A stretch of DNA of 64,000 nucleotides from CAZYSK01 sp964649415 (GTDB taxonomy: Bacteria > Chloroflexota > Anaerolineae > B4-G1), in NCBI GenBank assembly GCA_964649415.1, contig CAZYSK010000020.1, forward strand, positions 1-64,000, in the 5' to 3' direction. The position numbers and the translations under genes were made by a program. Shown here piece after piece: positions 9,076-17,470 of the stretch. Every line of letters starts with the position of its first letter. The first letter of the stretch is position 1. The notes beneath the pieces were generated by a model that was not told where the DNA came from, ran no database searches, and worked only from the letters and a program-made list of their open reading frames with translations.

Positions 9076-10812
9076 ATGCGTGCAAGAAAATGGTATATCC
9101 TGATAGCTGCTGTAATGGCGGGGGCTCTGCTGCTTTCGGCCTGTGCGCCGAAAGAGGTCGTCAAGACCGTAGAGATCACCGTGCCACCCGAGGAGGTTGA
9201 GGTCGTCGTCACCACCCCGCCTGAGGTCGTTGAGGTCGAGGTGACCGCTGTGCCGGAGGAAGAGGAACCGGGCCTTGGCGCTGGCTGCACGTACAACGCC
9301 TACCGCATGGGCTGGGTCATGGACTACGCCGACGCGGAGAATATCCTCAACGTCGTCTTCCACCCCGACTCGCCTTTCCAGTACACCTTCTGGGACGATG
9401 ATGAGTTCCGCAGCCTGGTGGACCAGGCGCTGGTGGAGTTTGACACCGAAGCTCGCGCGGAACTGTGGTCGCAGGCTGAGCAGATCATGATGACCGATCA
9501 CGTGGCCATCATTCCTCTGTTCTACTACGACCGCGTCGCGCTCGTGCGTGCCGACGTCGAGGTCGTCTTCCCGCCCTTCGGCTCGCCGCCTTTCAAGCAC
9601 TGGACCTTGCCTGAGGGGCAGGATACGCTGCGGGCCAGCTTGCTCACCGAGCCGCCCACGCTGGATGTGAACACGGCGACGGACACGACGTCCCACTTGA
9701 TCCAGCACCAGATCATGGATTCCCTCTACGAGTACAAGGCCGACGGCACGACTGAGCCAGCTGGCGCTTTGTCCTACGAGGTGTCCGATGATGGCCTGGT
9801 CTACACGATCAAGCTGCGCGAGGATGCCACCTGGTCAGATGGCGAGCCGGTGGTCGCCCAGCACTACGTAGACGGCATCACCCGCCTGCTGGAGCCTGAG
9901 ACCGCGGCCGAGTACGCCTGGCTGATGTACGTGGTCAAGGGTGCCGAGGCGTTCAACACCGGTGAGACGGACGATCCCTCCACGCTGGGTGTGCGCGCGG
10001 TTGACGACTACACGCTGGAGATCACGCTGGAGAAGGCAGCGTCCTACTTCGACAGCATTCTCGCATTCTCGACCACCTACCCCGTCCGTCTGGACGTGAT
10101 CGGGGAATACGGCGAGATGTGGGCCGAGCCCGGGAACTTTGTTGGGAACGGCGCTTACCTGCTGACCGAGTGGGCGCACAACGACTACGTGGTCATCGAG
10201 AAGAACCCCGACTACTGGGGTGCTGACGACGTGACCATCGAGAAGGTGGAGTTCCCGATCATCACCGAGCAAGCCACGCAGTTGGCTGCCTACGAGCGGG
10301 GCGAGCTGGATTGGGCCGGTGACTACCCCACGGAAGAGCTGCCGCGCCTCCTGGAGGAGATTCCGGACGACGTCCGCATCCTGACGCGGCCTGGCCCGTA
10401 CTACATCGGCCTGAACTTCCTCCGTCCGCCCACGGACAACGTGAACATGCGCAAGGCGCTGGCCTCCGCTATCAACAAGCGGGCCATCATCGACAACGTG
10501 CTTGAGATGCCTTGGCGTGTCGAGGCCTGCGGTGTGATCCCGCCGAACATCCCCGGCTACCAGGGTTGTGGCGAGGTCGGCTACGAGTTTGACGCGGACA
10601 CTGCACAGGGGTACCTGGAAGCGGCGATGAGTGAGATGGGCATTGACGATCCCGGTGACATCACCGTAAACCTGTGGTACAACCGGGGCAACGAGGACAT
10701 CCTGGATGCGGTCGCCGAGCAGTGGGAGACCAATCTCGGCATCACCGCCAACGTGGCCATCATGGAGTGGGCTGCGTATCTGGATACGCTGGACGAGTGC
10801 AACAACCCGTAG
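9076..10812 (+). CDS. Peptide ABC transporter substrate-binding lipoprotein, circularly permuted
   Basis: A 578-residue SBP_bac_5 (OppA/DppA) protein. A lipoprotein signal (LLLSAC, Cys23) is followed by a Val/Glu/Pro linker (24-66). Residues about 70-178 correspond to the usual C-terminal part of OppA: YNAYRMGWVMDYADAEN, DDDEFRSLVDQAL, ARAELWSQAEQIM and IIPLFYYDRVALV match the end of E. coli OppA. Residues about 184-575 correspond to the usual N-terminal and middle part (TLRASLLTEPPTLDVN, then LREDATWSDGEPV), and the protein ends at MEWAAYLDTLDE, exactly where OppA continues into its C-terminal segment. The order is therefore circularly permuted while signal, frame and operon position are intact. 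It should deliver peptides to OppBCDF. RBS GGAGGAG precedes the ATG. Confidence 0.9.
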   Translation: MRARKWYILIAAVMAGALLLSACAPKEVVKTVEITVPPEEVEVVVTTPPEVVEVEVTAVPEEEEPGLGAGCTYNAYRMGWVMDYADAENILNVVFHPDSPFQYTFWDDDEFRSLVDQALVEFDTEARAELWSQAEQIMMTDHVAIIPLFYYDRVALVRADVEVVFPPFGSPPFKHWTLPEGQDTLRASLLTEPPTLDVNTATDTTSHLIQHQIMDSLYEYKADGTTEPAGALSYEVSDDGLVYTIKLREDATWSDGEPVVAQHYVDGITRLLEPETAAEYAWLMYVVKGAEAFNTGETDDPSTLGVRAVDDYTLEITLEKAASYFDSILAFSTTYPVRLDVIGEYGEMWAEPGNFVGNGAYLLTEWAHNDYVVIEKNPDYWGADDVTIEKVEFPIITEQATQLAAYERGELDWAGDYPTEELPRLLEEIPDDVRILTRPGPYYIGLNFLRPPTDNVNMRKALASAINKRAIIDNVLEMPWRVEACGVIPPNIPGYQGCGEVGYEFDADTAQGYLEAAMSEMGIDDPGDITVNLWYNRGNEDILDAVAEQWETNLGITANVAIMEWAAYLDTLDECNNP

Positions 10813-10845
10813 TGTTGGGAGAAAACACTCGTTTCTAAGAGTAGT

Positions 10846-10884
10846 CCCTGGGGTTTCCCAAGTCCTGCCGTGGAAGCCCCAGGG
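10846..10884 (+). terminator. Stem-loop after the binding-protein gene
   Basis: CCCTGGGGTTTCC (10846-10858) pairs with GGAAGCCCCAGGG (10872-10884), 13 bp including one G-T pair. No T-run follows. It lies between the binding-protein and permease genes and may protect or partly terminate the transcript, giving more binding protein than permease, as in many ABC operons. Confidence 0.55.
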
Positions 10885-11067
10885 GCACCCTTCCTCAATG
10901 AGGCAGATAACCGCCGCCGTTGAACGGCTCACAAATGTGGTCGTGAACACACGAATGCCTGCCGAACGTCCGTATCATCGGATCGCGGTCGCCATGCCGG
11001 GTTCGTGGGTTCGTGACTGGATTTGTGTGAACTTTGTGGACGGGGGAAGCGGCTAGGAGTATGTGAT

Positions 11068-12201
11068 ATGCAGAGATTTATCGTGCAGCGAGTGCTTTGG
11101 AACATCCCGGTGCTGATCCTGATCACTGTCGTCACGTTCGGGATGATGCAACTGGTGCCGGGGGGGCCGTTCACGGCCAGTTCGTCGGGCCGGCCGGTGC
11201 CGCCGGAGATCAAGGCGAACATGGAGGCCAAGTACGGGCTCGATAAGCCGGTCTGGCAGCAGTACACGAACTATATGAACCGATTGCTGTTCCACTTTGA
11301 CTTCGGGCCGTCCCTGAGGAACACGAGCCGGACGGTCAACCAGATGCTTTTCGGGCCCAACTACATGGTTGAGGTACTGCGGGAGCAACTCCGGGCGACT
11401 TTCGGGACCGCAGCCAGTTCGATGACCTTCGCCGATCCTCCCAGCGTGTTTGACTCCGAGACCCTGGTGGTGAAGACCAACGGGGATGTCATTGGCTACG
11501 TCGGCATCGGCTGGGCGGAGCGTTCGCAGGCGATCGGGCGTTTCCTGTCGTTGGCGCCGATCATGGTTTCGGCGCAGGTGGGGCTGGTCTCTGTGCTCAT
11601 CGCTCTCGTGGTCGGCGTTCCCTTGGGTATCGTCTCCGCGTTGAAGCAGAACTCGTGGGTGGACTACAGCGCGATGTTTGTCTCGATGCTGGGGGTCTCG
11701 ATACCTAACTTCCTCCTGGGCATCATGCTGATCCTGGTCTTCGCGCTGACGCTCGAGTGGTTGCCCACCTACGGGTGGGGGGATGACTGGAAGCAGGTGA
11801 TCATGCCGGCAATCACGCTGGGCACGGGGGGCACGGCGCTCCTCGCTCGCCTCACCCGGGCAAGCATGCTGGAGGTGATCCGCGCGGACTACATCCGCAC
11901 GGCGCGGGCGAAGGGGCTGAAGGAGCGGCTGGTGATTGTCCGTCACGCCTTGAAGAATTCGCTGATCCCGGTGACGACTGTCCTGGGGCCGATGATGGCT
12001 GCATGGCTCACGGGCTCGTTCATGGTGGAATGGGTCTTCTCCATCGGGGGGATCGGGAAGTTCTTCATCACCGCGGTCACGGATCGCGATTATACCCTGA
12101 TTATGGGCACAATCTTGATGTACTCGATGGCGTTGGTGCTATTCAATTTGGTCGTGGATATCGCGTACGGCTTCATTGACCCGCGCATCCGGTTCGACTG
12201 A
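11068..12201 (+). CDS. oppB: Peptide ABC transporter permease, OppB/DppB type
   Basis: A 377-residue inner-membrane permease. Typical N-terminus (MQRFIVQRVLWNIPVLILI), the PGGPF segment and the C-terminal BPD_transp_1 domain with the EAA-loop sequence YIRTARAKGL. About six membrane helices. The ATG at 11068 was preferred to an upstream in-frame start because it gives the standard OppB N-terminus and has TAGGAG upstream. The 110-residue periplasmic insertion between helix 1 and helix 2 is on the long side for the family. Confidence 0.93.
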   Translation: MQRFIVQRVLWNIPVLILITVVTFGMMQLVPGGPFTASSSGRPVPPEIKANMEAKYGLDKPVWQQYTNYMNRLLFHFDFGPSLRNTSRTVNQMLFGPNYMVEVLREQLRATFGTAASSMTFADPPSVFDSETLVVKTNGDVIGYVGIGWAERSQAIGRFLSLAPIMVSAQVGLVSVLIALVVGVPLGIVSALKQNSWVDYSAMFVSMLGVSIPNFLLGIMLILVFALTLEWLPTYGWGDDWKQVIMPAITLGTGGTALLARLTRASMLEVIRADYIRTARAKGLKERLVIVRHALKNSLIPVTTVLGPMMAAWLTGSFMVEWVFSIGGIGKFFITAVTDRDYTLIMGTILMYSMALVLFNLVVDIAYGFIDPRIRFD

Positions 12202-12225
12202 GAAACGCGGTTTTGGATAGGTGTA

Positions 12226-12247
12226 GAGACGCAGGATTTTGCGTCTC
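12226..12247. repeat. 22-bp palindrome (GAGACGCA family)
   Basis: Arm GAGACGCAGGA is followed directly by TTTTGCGTCTC, a near-perfect palindrome preceded by GTAG (12223-12226). Perfect copies of the family occur in coding sequence at 13853-13874 and 34690-34711. Here it lies between oppB and oppC. Confidence 0.75.
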
Positions 12248-12259
12248 AAGGAGTGGATT

Positions 12260-13258
12260 ATGGCAGAGAGTGCTTCGGAGCGACGCAGACTTGAGGAGGA
12301 GGCTCAGTTTGCAGAACGGGGTGTGAGTCTGTGGCAGGATGCGTGGCGGCGGTTGTTGCGCAACCGTATGGCCGTGGCAGGTCTGGCTTTTGTTGCCCTG
12401 ATGGTTTTCGGTTTCATCACCGCTGACTTCTTGCCCCCGTACAGCTATCGCACTGCCGACTACGACCACACCCGCGCCAGCCCGACCTGGCCGGATCACT
12501 TTTTTGGCACTGACAAGCTGGGGCGGGACATATTCTCGCGCGTATGGTGGGGCACGCGCGTCTCGCTCACGGTCGCCGTCGTCGGCTCGCTGACGTCTTT
12601 GATCATCGGTGTCACTTATGGTGCTATCGCCGGGTATATGGGAGGCCGGGTAGACAATCTGATGATGCGCTTCGTGGACGTGATGTATGGCTTCCCTACC
12701 CTTCTTTTCATTATCCTGATCATGGTGGTCTTGCCTTCGGAGAGCGCCCTCCAGGGCATGATAAACATCTTCATCGCCATCGGCGTCGTGGGATGGATGC
12801 GCATGGCGCGGCTCATTCGGGGGCAATTCCTGTCTCTGAGGGAGAAGGAGTTCGTGTTGGCCGCGCGCATGGTTGGTTCTGGCCCGGCGCGCATTATCTC
12901 CCGCCACCTGTTGCCCAACAGCCTGGGGCCGGCCATCGTGTCGCTGACGTTGGGTATTCCGAATCTGATCCTGACCGAGGCCACGCTGAGTTTCATCGGT
13001 CTTGGCGTGCCCCCGCCGTTCCCCAGTTGGGGGCAGATGGTCTCGGAGGCCTGGCACGGGCTGCGTGCCTCGCCCCACATGACGATCTTCCCGGGCTTGG
13101 CGATCATCCTGACGATGCTGGCCTTCAACTTCGTGGGGGATGGCCTGCGAGATGCGCTGGATCCGACGATGCGGGGGACGGCCTTGGTCCGCGCGGCGAG
13201 GCGGAAGAAGCGGCGCAAGGTGAGGGCAAGTCGGAGGGCAACGGCGGAAACTAGCTAG
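12260..13258 (+). CDS. oppC: Peptide ABC transporter permease, OppC/DppC type
   Basis: A 332-residue permease with N-terminal helix (AVAGLAFVALMVFGF), the LGTDKLGRDIFSR-type motif (here FGTDKLGRDIFSR), the BPD_transp_1 domain, and the EAA-like region VLAARMVGSGPARII. The ATG at 12260 was chosen for its AAGGAG ribosome binding site. It completes the opp operon; an intrinsic terminator follows at 13325. The Lys/Arg-rich C-terminus (about 312-332) is cytoplasmic. Confidence 0.94.
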   Translation: MAESASERRRLEEEAQFAERGVSLWQDAWRRLLRNRMAVAGLAFVALMVFGFITADFLPPYSYRTADYDHTRASPTWPDHFFGTDKLGRDIFSRVWWGTRVSLTVAVVGSLTSLIIGVTYGAIAGYMGGRVDNLMMRFVDVMYGFPTLLFIILIMVVLPSESALQGMINIFIAIGVVGWMRMARLIRGQFLSLREKEFVLAARMVGSGPARIISRHLLPNSLGPAIVSLTLGIPNLILTEATLSFIGLGVPPPFPSWGQMVSEAWHGLRASPHMTIFPGLAIILTMLAFNFVGDGLRDALDPTMRGTALVRAARRKKRRKVRASRRATAETS

Positions 13259-13324
13259 CAATCAAATCCAAGGGTCAAATCCCAAGACCCAAAGCCCTGG
13301 ACAGGGGGGGACAATGGGACAAGG

Positions 13325-13368
13325 GCGGGGGGCACGGGGCGAGGGAATCGCGCGTGCCCCCCGCTTTT
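13325..13368 (+). terminator. Rho-independent terminator of the opp operon
   Basis: GCGGGGGGCACG (13325-13336) is perfectly complementary to CGTGCCCCCCGC (13353-13364) and is followed by TTTT (13365-13368). The strong stem ends the five-gene transporter operon. Confidence 0.8.
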
Positions 13369-13453
13369 CTGTTGTCGGCGACTCTCTCGGATGGGGGATA
13401 CACACGACAGGACAAGGGAATCTCACGGGCACCCCGGTGACGAGGAGGGAGAA

Positions 13454-15340
13454 ATGAGGCAGACAACAGGCGTCCGGCGGACAACGCGCCATCGGAATGG
13501 CGGCATCCGAAGGTGGCGCTACTGGATCATCGCTGGCGCAGTCGTGCTGGCCCTGGCGGCCCTGGTCGGGTGGGGAAGCGCGTATACGCCGCTCATGGTT
13601 CCTCGAGCGTCGGAGGAGTGGAGCCGGGGACGTGTAGTTGGCACGACTCCGGTGAATCTCCCGGGCGATATGCAGCTTGCGCCTGGCGAGGCGGACGACG
13701 GGCGCTTGGGTGTGTTCCTGAGTTGGGTCGACCTCGACGATCGCATACACCTCGCGCAGGTAGGGGCGCGGGGTCAAGTCCTCGCAGACAGAACGCCTGC
13801 ATTGCAGGCGGATACCCCGCGAGAGCCTCGGTTCCTCGTGAGTCCGGGCGTAGAGACGCAAGATCTTGCGTCTCGAGGCAAGATCCACCTCATCTGGCGG
13901 GAGACGGGCGGGGGACGCTCGCTCTTGATGTACGCCGGGCTGATGGGGGCGCGATCACCGCACTCCTACTCGGTGCAGGTTGGCCCGTTCCCCCTTTCGC
14001 AGGCCGGGGACGAGGCCCAGTCCGCGGCGCTGGCTTTCAACCGCAGCGGGGGAGTCGAGGTTGTCTGGGTTGGCCAGGCAGGCGTCTACTGGGTCAGCCT
14101 CGGAGATCCGCTGTCAGCCACTGTGGATGATCAGACACCGGCTCAGCCTGTGCTTCTGGTCGAGGGTGGGGAGGAAGTCAGTGTGCGGGTGGATCAGATG
14201 GGCGTTTTCCACCTCGCCTGGCAGGAGGCGGTCGGAGCGCGGGAGCAGGTTATCTATTATGCTACTCTGGATCCTGAGCTCGGGCAACTGAGTCAGCCGG
14301 AGCTGATCGACACGGTTTTCCTCCGCACGGGTCAGACGCTCCAAAGCCTGGGCGTGGGCGTTGACAGCAGCAATGGCTACGTGCTGTGGGTCATTCAGGA
14401 CATGAAGTACGTCACCTCCAACGCGCAGTACGCGTTCTTCCCCGTGGAGATACCACGCCAGAAGAAGGTGAGAGATCTTCAACTGAGCGGAGCTGCCGAC
14501 CCTTTGGGCCTTTGGGTCGTGCCCGGTCAATACGAGACGTTGCTGGTCGCCCTGACCGAGACGGTCCTGGGACCGGATGGCCCACAGCTTCAAATCGGTC
14601 TCGTCGCCTTGAGTGGTGAGCAGCCATCAGGGCAACAGGCGCTTGCAAGGGCTAGACCGAGGGGTTTGGCTGCTGGGGCAGGCTTGATCTACCAATCTAC
14701 CAATCCACAAACCACGTCCACAATGCCCGCGAATGCCCCGAATCAGCGCGGCTGGCCTGAGGATCAGTACGTGGTCACTGGCTCAGACCGTCCATCTCTC
14801 AAACCCGTCCTCCGCGTGGATGAACAGGGCGATCTTCATTTGACCTGGCTGGAGACGGGGGGCTTTGGTGCATATCGGGTGGCCTATGCCAGCACTACCG
14901 CCGAGGTGAGGAAGGCGTACAACGCCGTGAATCTGTGGGACGTGACGGATCGCGCGCTGGGCACTGCTATGCAGTTCTTCCTGGCGGTGGGTCTGACGCC
15001 GGTGTTGGCGATCACCTGGTCGTTGTTCCCCCTGATGTGGTTGCTGGGCTATCATCTGATCAGTGGGCATGAGACTCTGGCCACGCTGGGAGAACGCGCT
15101 GCGCTGGCGGTCGCTGTGCTGCTGGAAGTCGTGTTCACATACCTGGTCAATCCATACCGCAATAGCATGCCCGCGATACTTCAGTGGACTGCGCCTGTTG
15201 CCACGGCGGCGGTTGCTCTGCTGGTGACGCTGGTCTATGTGCGCAGGCGGGGCGGTGAGTCGCTATTTGGAGCTTTCTTCTTGTTTGCCCCGATCCACGG
15301 TTTGCTTCAGGTGATGTTGTTCGTGCTGCTTAGCCGCTAG
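13454..15340 (+). CDS. Membrane protein with large beta-rich extracellular domain, unknown function
   Basis: A 628-residue protein. A short basic N-terminus and one helix (WIIAGAVVLALAALVGW) are followed by about 440 residues with repeated beta motifs (LGVFLSWVDLDDRIHLA, KIHLIWRE, GVEVVWV, VFHLAWQE, DLHLTWLE), suggesting a WD40-like or neuraminidase-like propeller. Four C-terminal helices end the protein. I do not recognise a family. The ATG at 13454 has GAGGAGGGA upstream and was preferred to 13391. Repeat-derived peptides occur in it: RHRNGG near the start, VETQDLASRG from a 22-bp palindrome at 13853, and IYQSTNPQT from octamer repeats. It heads a three-gene set with two unusual permeases and could be their ligand-binding or sensory component. 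Confidence 0.8.
   Translation: MRQTTGVRRTTRHRNGGIRRWRYWIIAGAVVLALAALVGWGSAYTPLMVPRASEEWSRGRVVGTTPVNLPGDMQLAPGEADDGRLGVFLSWVDLDDRIHLAQVGARGQVLADRTPALQADTPREPRFLVSPGVETQDLASRGKIHLIWRETGGGRSLLMYAGLMGARSPHSYSVQVGPFPLSQAGDEAQSAALAFNRSGGVEVVWVGQAGVYWVSLGDPLSATVDDQTPAQPVLLVEGGEEVSVRVDQMGVFHLAWQEAVGAREQVIYYATLDPELGQLSQPELIDTVFLRTGQTLQSLGVGVDSSNGYVLWVIQDMKYVTSNAQYAFFPVEIPRQKKVRDLQLSGAADPLGLWVVPGQYETLLVALTETVLGPDGPQLQIGLVALSGEQPSGQQALARARPRGLAAGAGLIYQSTNPQTTSTMPANAPNQRGWPEDQYVVTGSDRPSLKPVLRVDEQGDLHLTWLETGGFGAYRVAYASTTAEVRKAYNAVNLWDVTDRALGTAMQFFLAVGLTPVLAITWSLFPLMWLLGYHLISGHETLATLGERAALAVAVLLEVVFTYLVNPYRNSMPAILQWTAPVATAAVALLVTLVYVRRRGGESLFGAFFLFAPIHGLLQVMLFVLLSR
13853..13874. repeat. Perfect 22-bp palindrome inside a gene
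   Basis: GAGACGCAAGA is followed directly by its reverse complement, preceded by GTAG (13850-13853). It is translated here as ETQDLAS. The same 22 bp recur at 34690-34711 in a glycosyltransferase gene. Confidence 0.85.
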
Positions 15341-15406
15341 TGCTGACGGCTTGGTAGAATGATGGGTTGATAGAGTGGGCATGGGACGCGCGGAGTTCTG
15401 AGGCGT

Positions 15407-17470
15407 ATGCCGTTTTTGGCGGACTTTGTCAACTCGATCAGTGTCCCTCCTGGTGATCTGGTCTATCACCTGGTGACGCTGTTTGAGATCCAGCTCATCC
15501 TTGGCATAGCGCTGGAGCACTGGAATCGCCACCGACGTGACCCTGGTGCACTCCGCATGCTCGTCACCGGATTGGATTTCGCCTTCGCGCGTGGGCTGCT
15601 GCTGCTCATCGCCGTCCTGGACCGCGTGGGCGTGCTATCGGCCACCACCGTCCTGCCCCCTCTTGAGCGTTTCCTCGAGTTCGTCACGTTGCTGTTGATG
15701 GTCGGGACGTTTCTGCCGATCATGGAGCGATACCCTCGCCTGGGCGTTGTGTCGCTATTGCTCGTGCTCACGCTCGTGGCGGGTGTGTATGTGGCCTCTG
15801 CGATTCTCTGGATACAGGCCGCGCCTGAGGGACTGGTCTACAACGATCACTGGCAGCAAACTGTCTGGGAGCTGTTGACCATCGCGATGATAGCGTTGGC
15901 CCTCGTTGCCGGAGTGGTGTGGCGCGAGGGGGATTGGGCGCTGCTCGTCTGCTCATTTGCGCTGTGGCTCGCGGGCCACGTCCTCCAACTCGTCGCCCCG
16001 GTTGCCCATTCGCACACGGCTGGATGGGTGCGGCTGGCCAACATGGCCGTACTGCCTCTGCTGGCCGTACTCGTGTACCGCCGCGCGCTGCACGAGACCT
16101 TGGTCAGGGTTGAGAATGCTGCTGATTCCCAACTATGGTTGCGCCGGGGCGTCGCGGCCGCGCGTGCCGGCGATCTCAGGGAAGCCCGCCGTCGTTTTCG
16201 GGTAGCACGCGATGCTGAGCCGGACAATGTCACCGCCCTACTCTGGTTAGCCCGCCTGGCCCATACCCCGCTGGAGAGCCTGGCGTTGTTCAGCCGCGTG
16301 CTGGAACTGGATCCGGGGAACGAGGATGCCCGCGCAGGCATTCGCCGGACGAGGCGCGGTATACCTGACGGCAAGCTTGTGGCGGTGGCGAGCCCTGGAC
16401 GGATAAGGGGAAGCGGCCGCGGATTGTTCCAATCCGACGATGGCCGCATTCCAGTGGATCGTGCGTCCGTGGGCACAGACGTCCGGGCGGCCCCCTTGAT
16501 CGGGCGTTCGCAAGTGAAGCCGATTTCCACACCTGGCTTCGTCCGTGTGTTGCTGCATCTCGGCGGGCGACTGCTCCCGACGCCTTTCCTGCTCGTGGCT
16601 CTGGTCTTCACCGTGGCGTTGGCGATGGACCTGGGGCGCGCAGGAGGGTTGGGGGCCTTGCCCACGTCCGTGTCCTCGGCGGCGACCTTCACTGTGGACT
16701 ATCTGGCGGGATCGACCAGAGGCGATGGGGGCGCAGACCTGACGGGGGGATGCGGCGGATGCGTAAATCCGGCATTTGTTGGAGAAGCTGTCAGGTCCGC
16801 ACTTCCCCGGTCGCTGGGGCTTCTGGCCGTCTCGCTTGTGTTGGCGATTCTGCTCGGTCTGCCGCTGGGAATCGCTGCGGGGCTGCGACGCAACAGTCGC
16901 TTGTCTGGCCTGCTCGTCTTTGTTTCCGTCTTGGGCATGTCCACTCCCAGTTACTTCGCCGCCATGCTTCTCATCTGGTTGGGCGTGTGGCTCTACCGCA
17001 GCACGGGGATGGATTTCATCCCACTGCATGGCTTCGGGTGGGATGAGCACCTGATTCTGCCCGCGCTGGTCCTGGCATCTCGGCCTGCGGCGTACGTGAT
17101 GCGCCTGGGGTACAACGCGCTTGTGGATGTGTTGGATGCCGACTTCGTCCGCACTGCGCGTGCTAAGGGGCTTGGACCACGGATCGTGCTCTTCCGACAC
17201 GTGCTGCGGAGCGCCGGGGTGCCCCTGCTGACGGCCGTGGCTGTCTCGGTACGCTCTAGTCTGGTGATCTTGCCTATCGTTGAGTATATCTTCAACTGGT
17301 CGGGCGTGGGGCAGCAATTGCTGGCTGCGGTCCAGGCTCAGGATACAAGTGCGGTGGTCGGCATGGTCTTGCCCCTGGCCCTTGTGTTCATCTTGGTCAA
17401 CCTGCTGTTGGAGGTGTTGTATCTCATCGTAGACCCCAGGCTGCGCGTGAGGGAGGCGGGCGTGGCATGA
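15407..17470 (+). CDS. Fusion: polytopic membrane domain, TPR-like region and OppB-type permease
   Basis: A 687-residue protein in three parts. Residues 1-230 have about seven membrane helices resembling the 7TM sensor regions of Chloroflexota signalling proteins. Residues about 240-315 are soluble and TPR-like (QLWLRRGVAAARAGDLREARRRF..., RVLELDPGNEDA). Residues about 385-685 are a BPD_transp_1 permease of OppB type with the EAA loop FVRTARAKGL. The linker near 330-350 contains a CGGATT/AATCCG palindrome (16420-16436). Fusions of this kind are unknown to me. It overlaps the next gene by 4 bp (ATGA), forming an OppB/OppC-like permease pair without its own ATPase; the OppDF pair upstream could energise it. 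Confidence 0.85.
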   Translation: MPFLADFVNSISVPPGDLVYHLVTLFEIQLILGIALEHWNRHRRDPGALRMLVTGLDFAFARGLLLLIAVLDRVGVLSATTVLPPLERFLEFVTLLLMVGTFLPIMERYPRLGVVSLLLVLTLVAGVYVASAILWIQAAPEGLVYNDHWQQTVWELLTIAMIALALVAGVVWREGDWALLVCSFALWLAGHVLQLVAPVAHSHTAGWVRLANMAVLPLLAVLVYRRALHETLVRVENAADSQLWLRRGVAAARAGDLREARRRFRVARDAEPDNVTALLWLARLAHTPLESLALFSRVLELDPGNEDARAGIRRTRRGIPDGKLVAVASPGRIRGSGRGLFQSDDGRIPVDRASVGTDVRAAPLIGRSQVKPISTPGFVRVLLHLGGRLLPTPFLLVALVFTVALAMDLGRAGGLGALPTSVSSAATFTVDYLAGSTRGDGGADLTGGCGGCVNPAFVGEAVRSALPRSLGLLAVSLVLAILLGLPLGIAAGLRRNSRLSGLLVFVSVLGMSTPSYFAAMLLIWLGVWLYRSTGMDFIPLHGFGWDEHLILPALVLASRPAAYVMRLGYNALVDVLDADFVRTARAKGLGPRIVLFRHVLRSAGVPLLTAVAVSVRSSLVILPIVEYIFNWSGVGQQLLAAVQAQDTSAVVGMVLPLALVFILVNLLLEVLYLIVDPRLRVREAGVA
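16420..16436. repeat. CGGATT/AATCCG palindrome inside a gene
   Basis: CGGATTG, TTC, CAATCCG, 17 bp, in the linker of the permease fusion. The same element occurs inside genes at 23156, 24178, 32000 and 57415. Confidence 0.7.

Noticed and set aside
9076..10812. Frameshift or fusion of two partial binding-protein genes
   Set aside because: There is a single uninterrupted frame, each part of the fold is present once, and the order alone is changed, so circular permutation explains it better.
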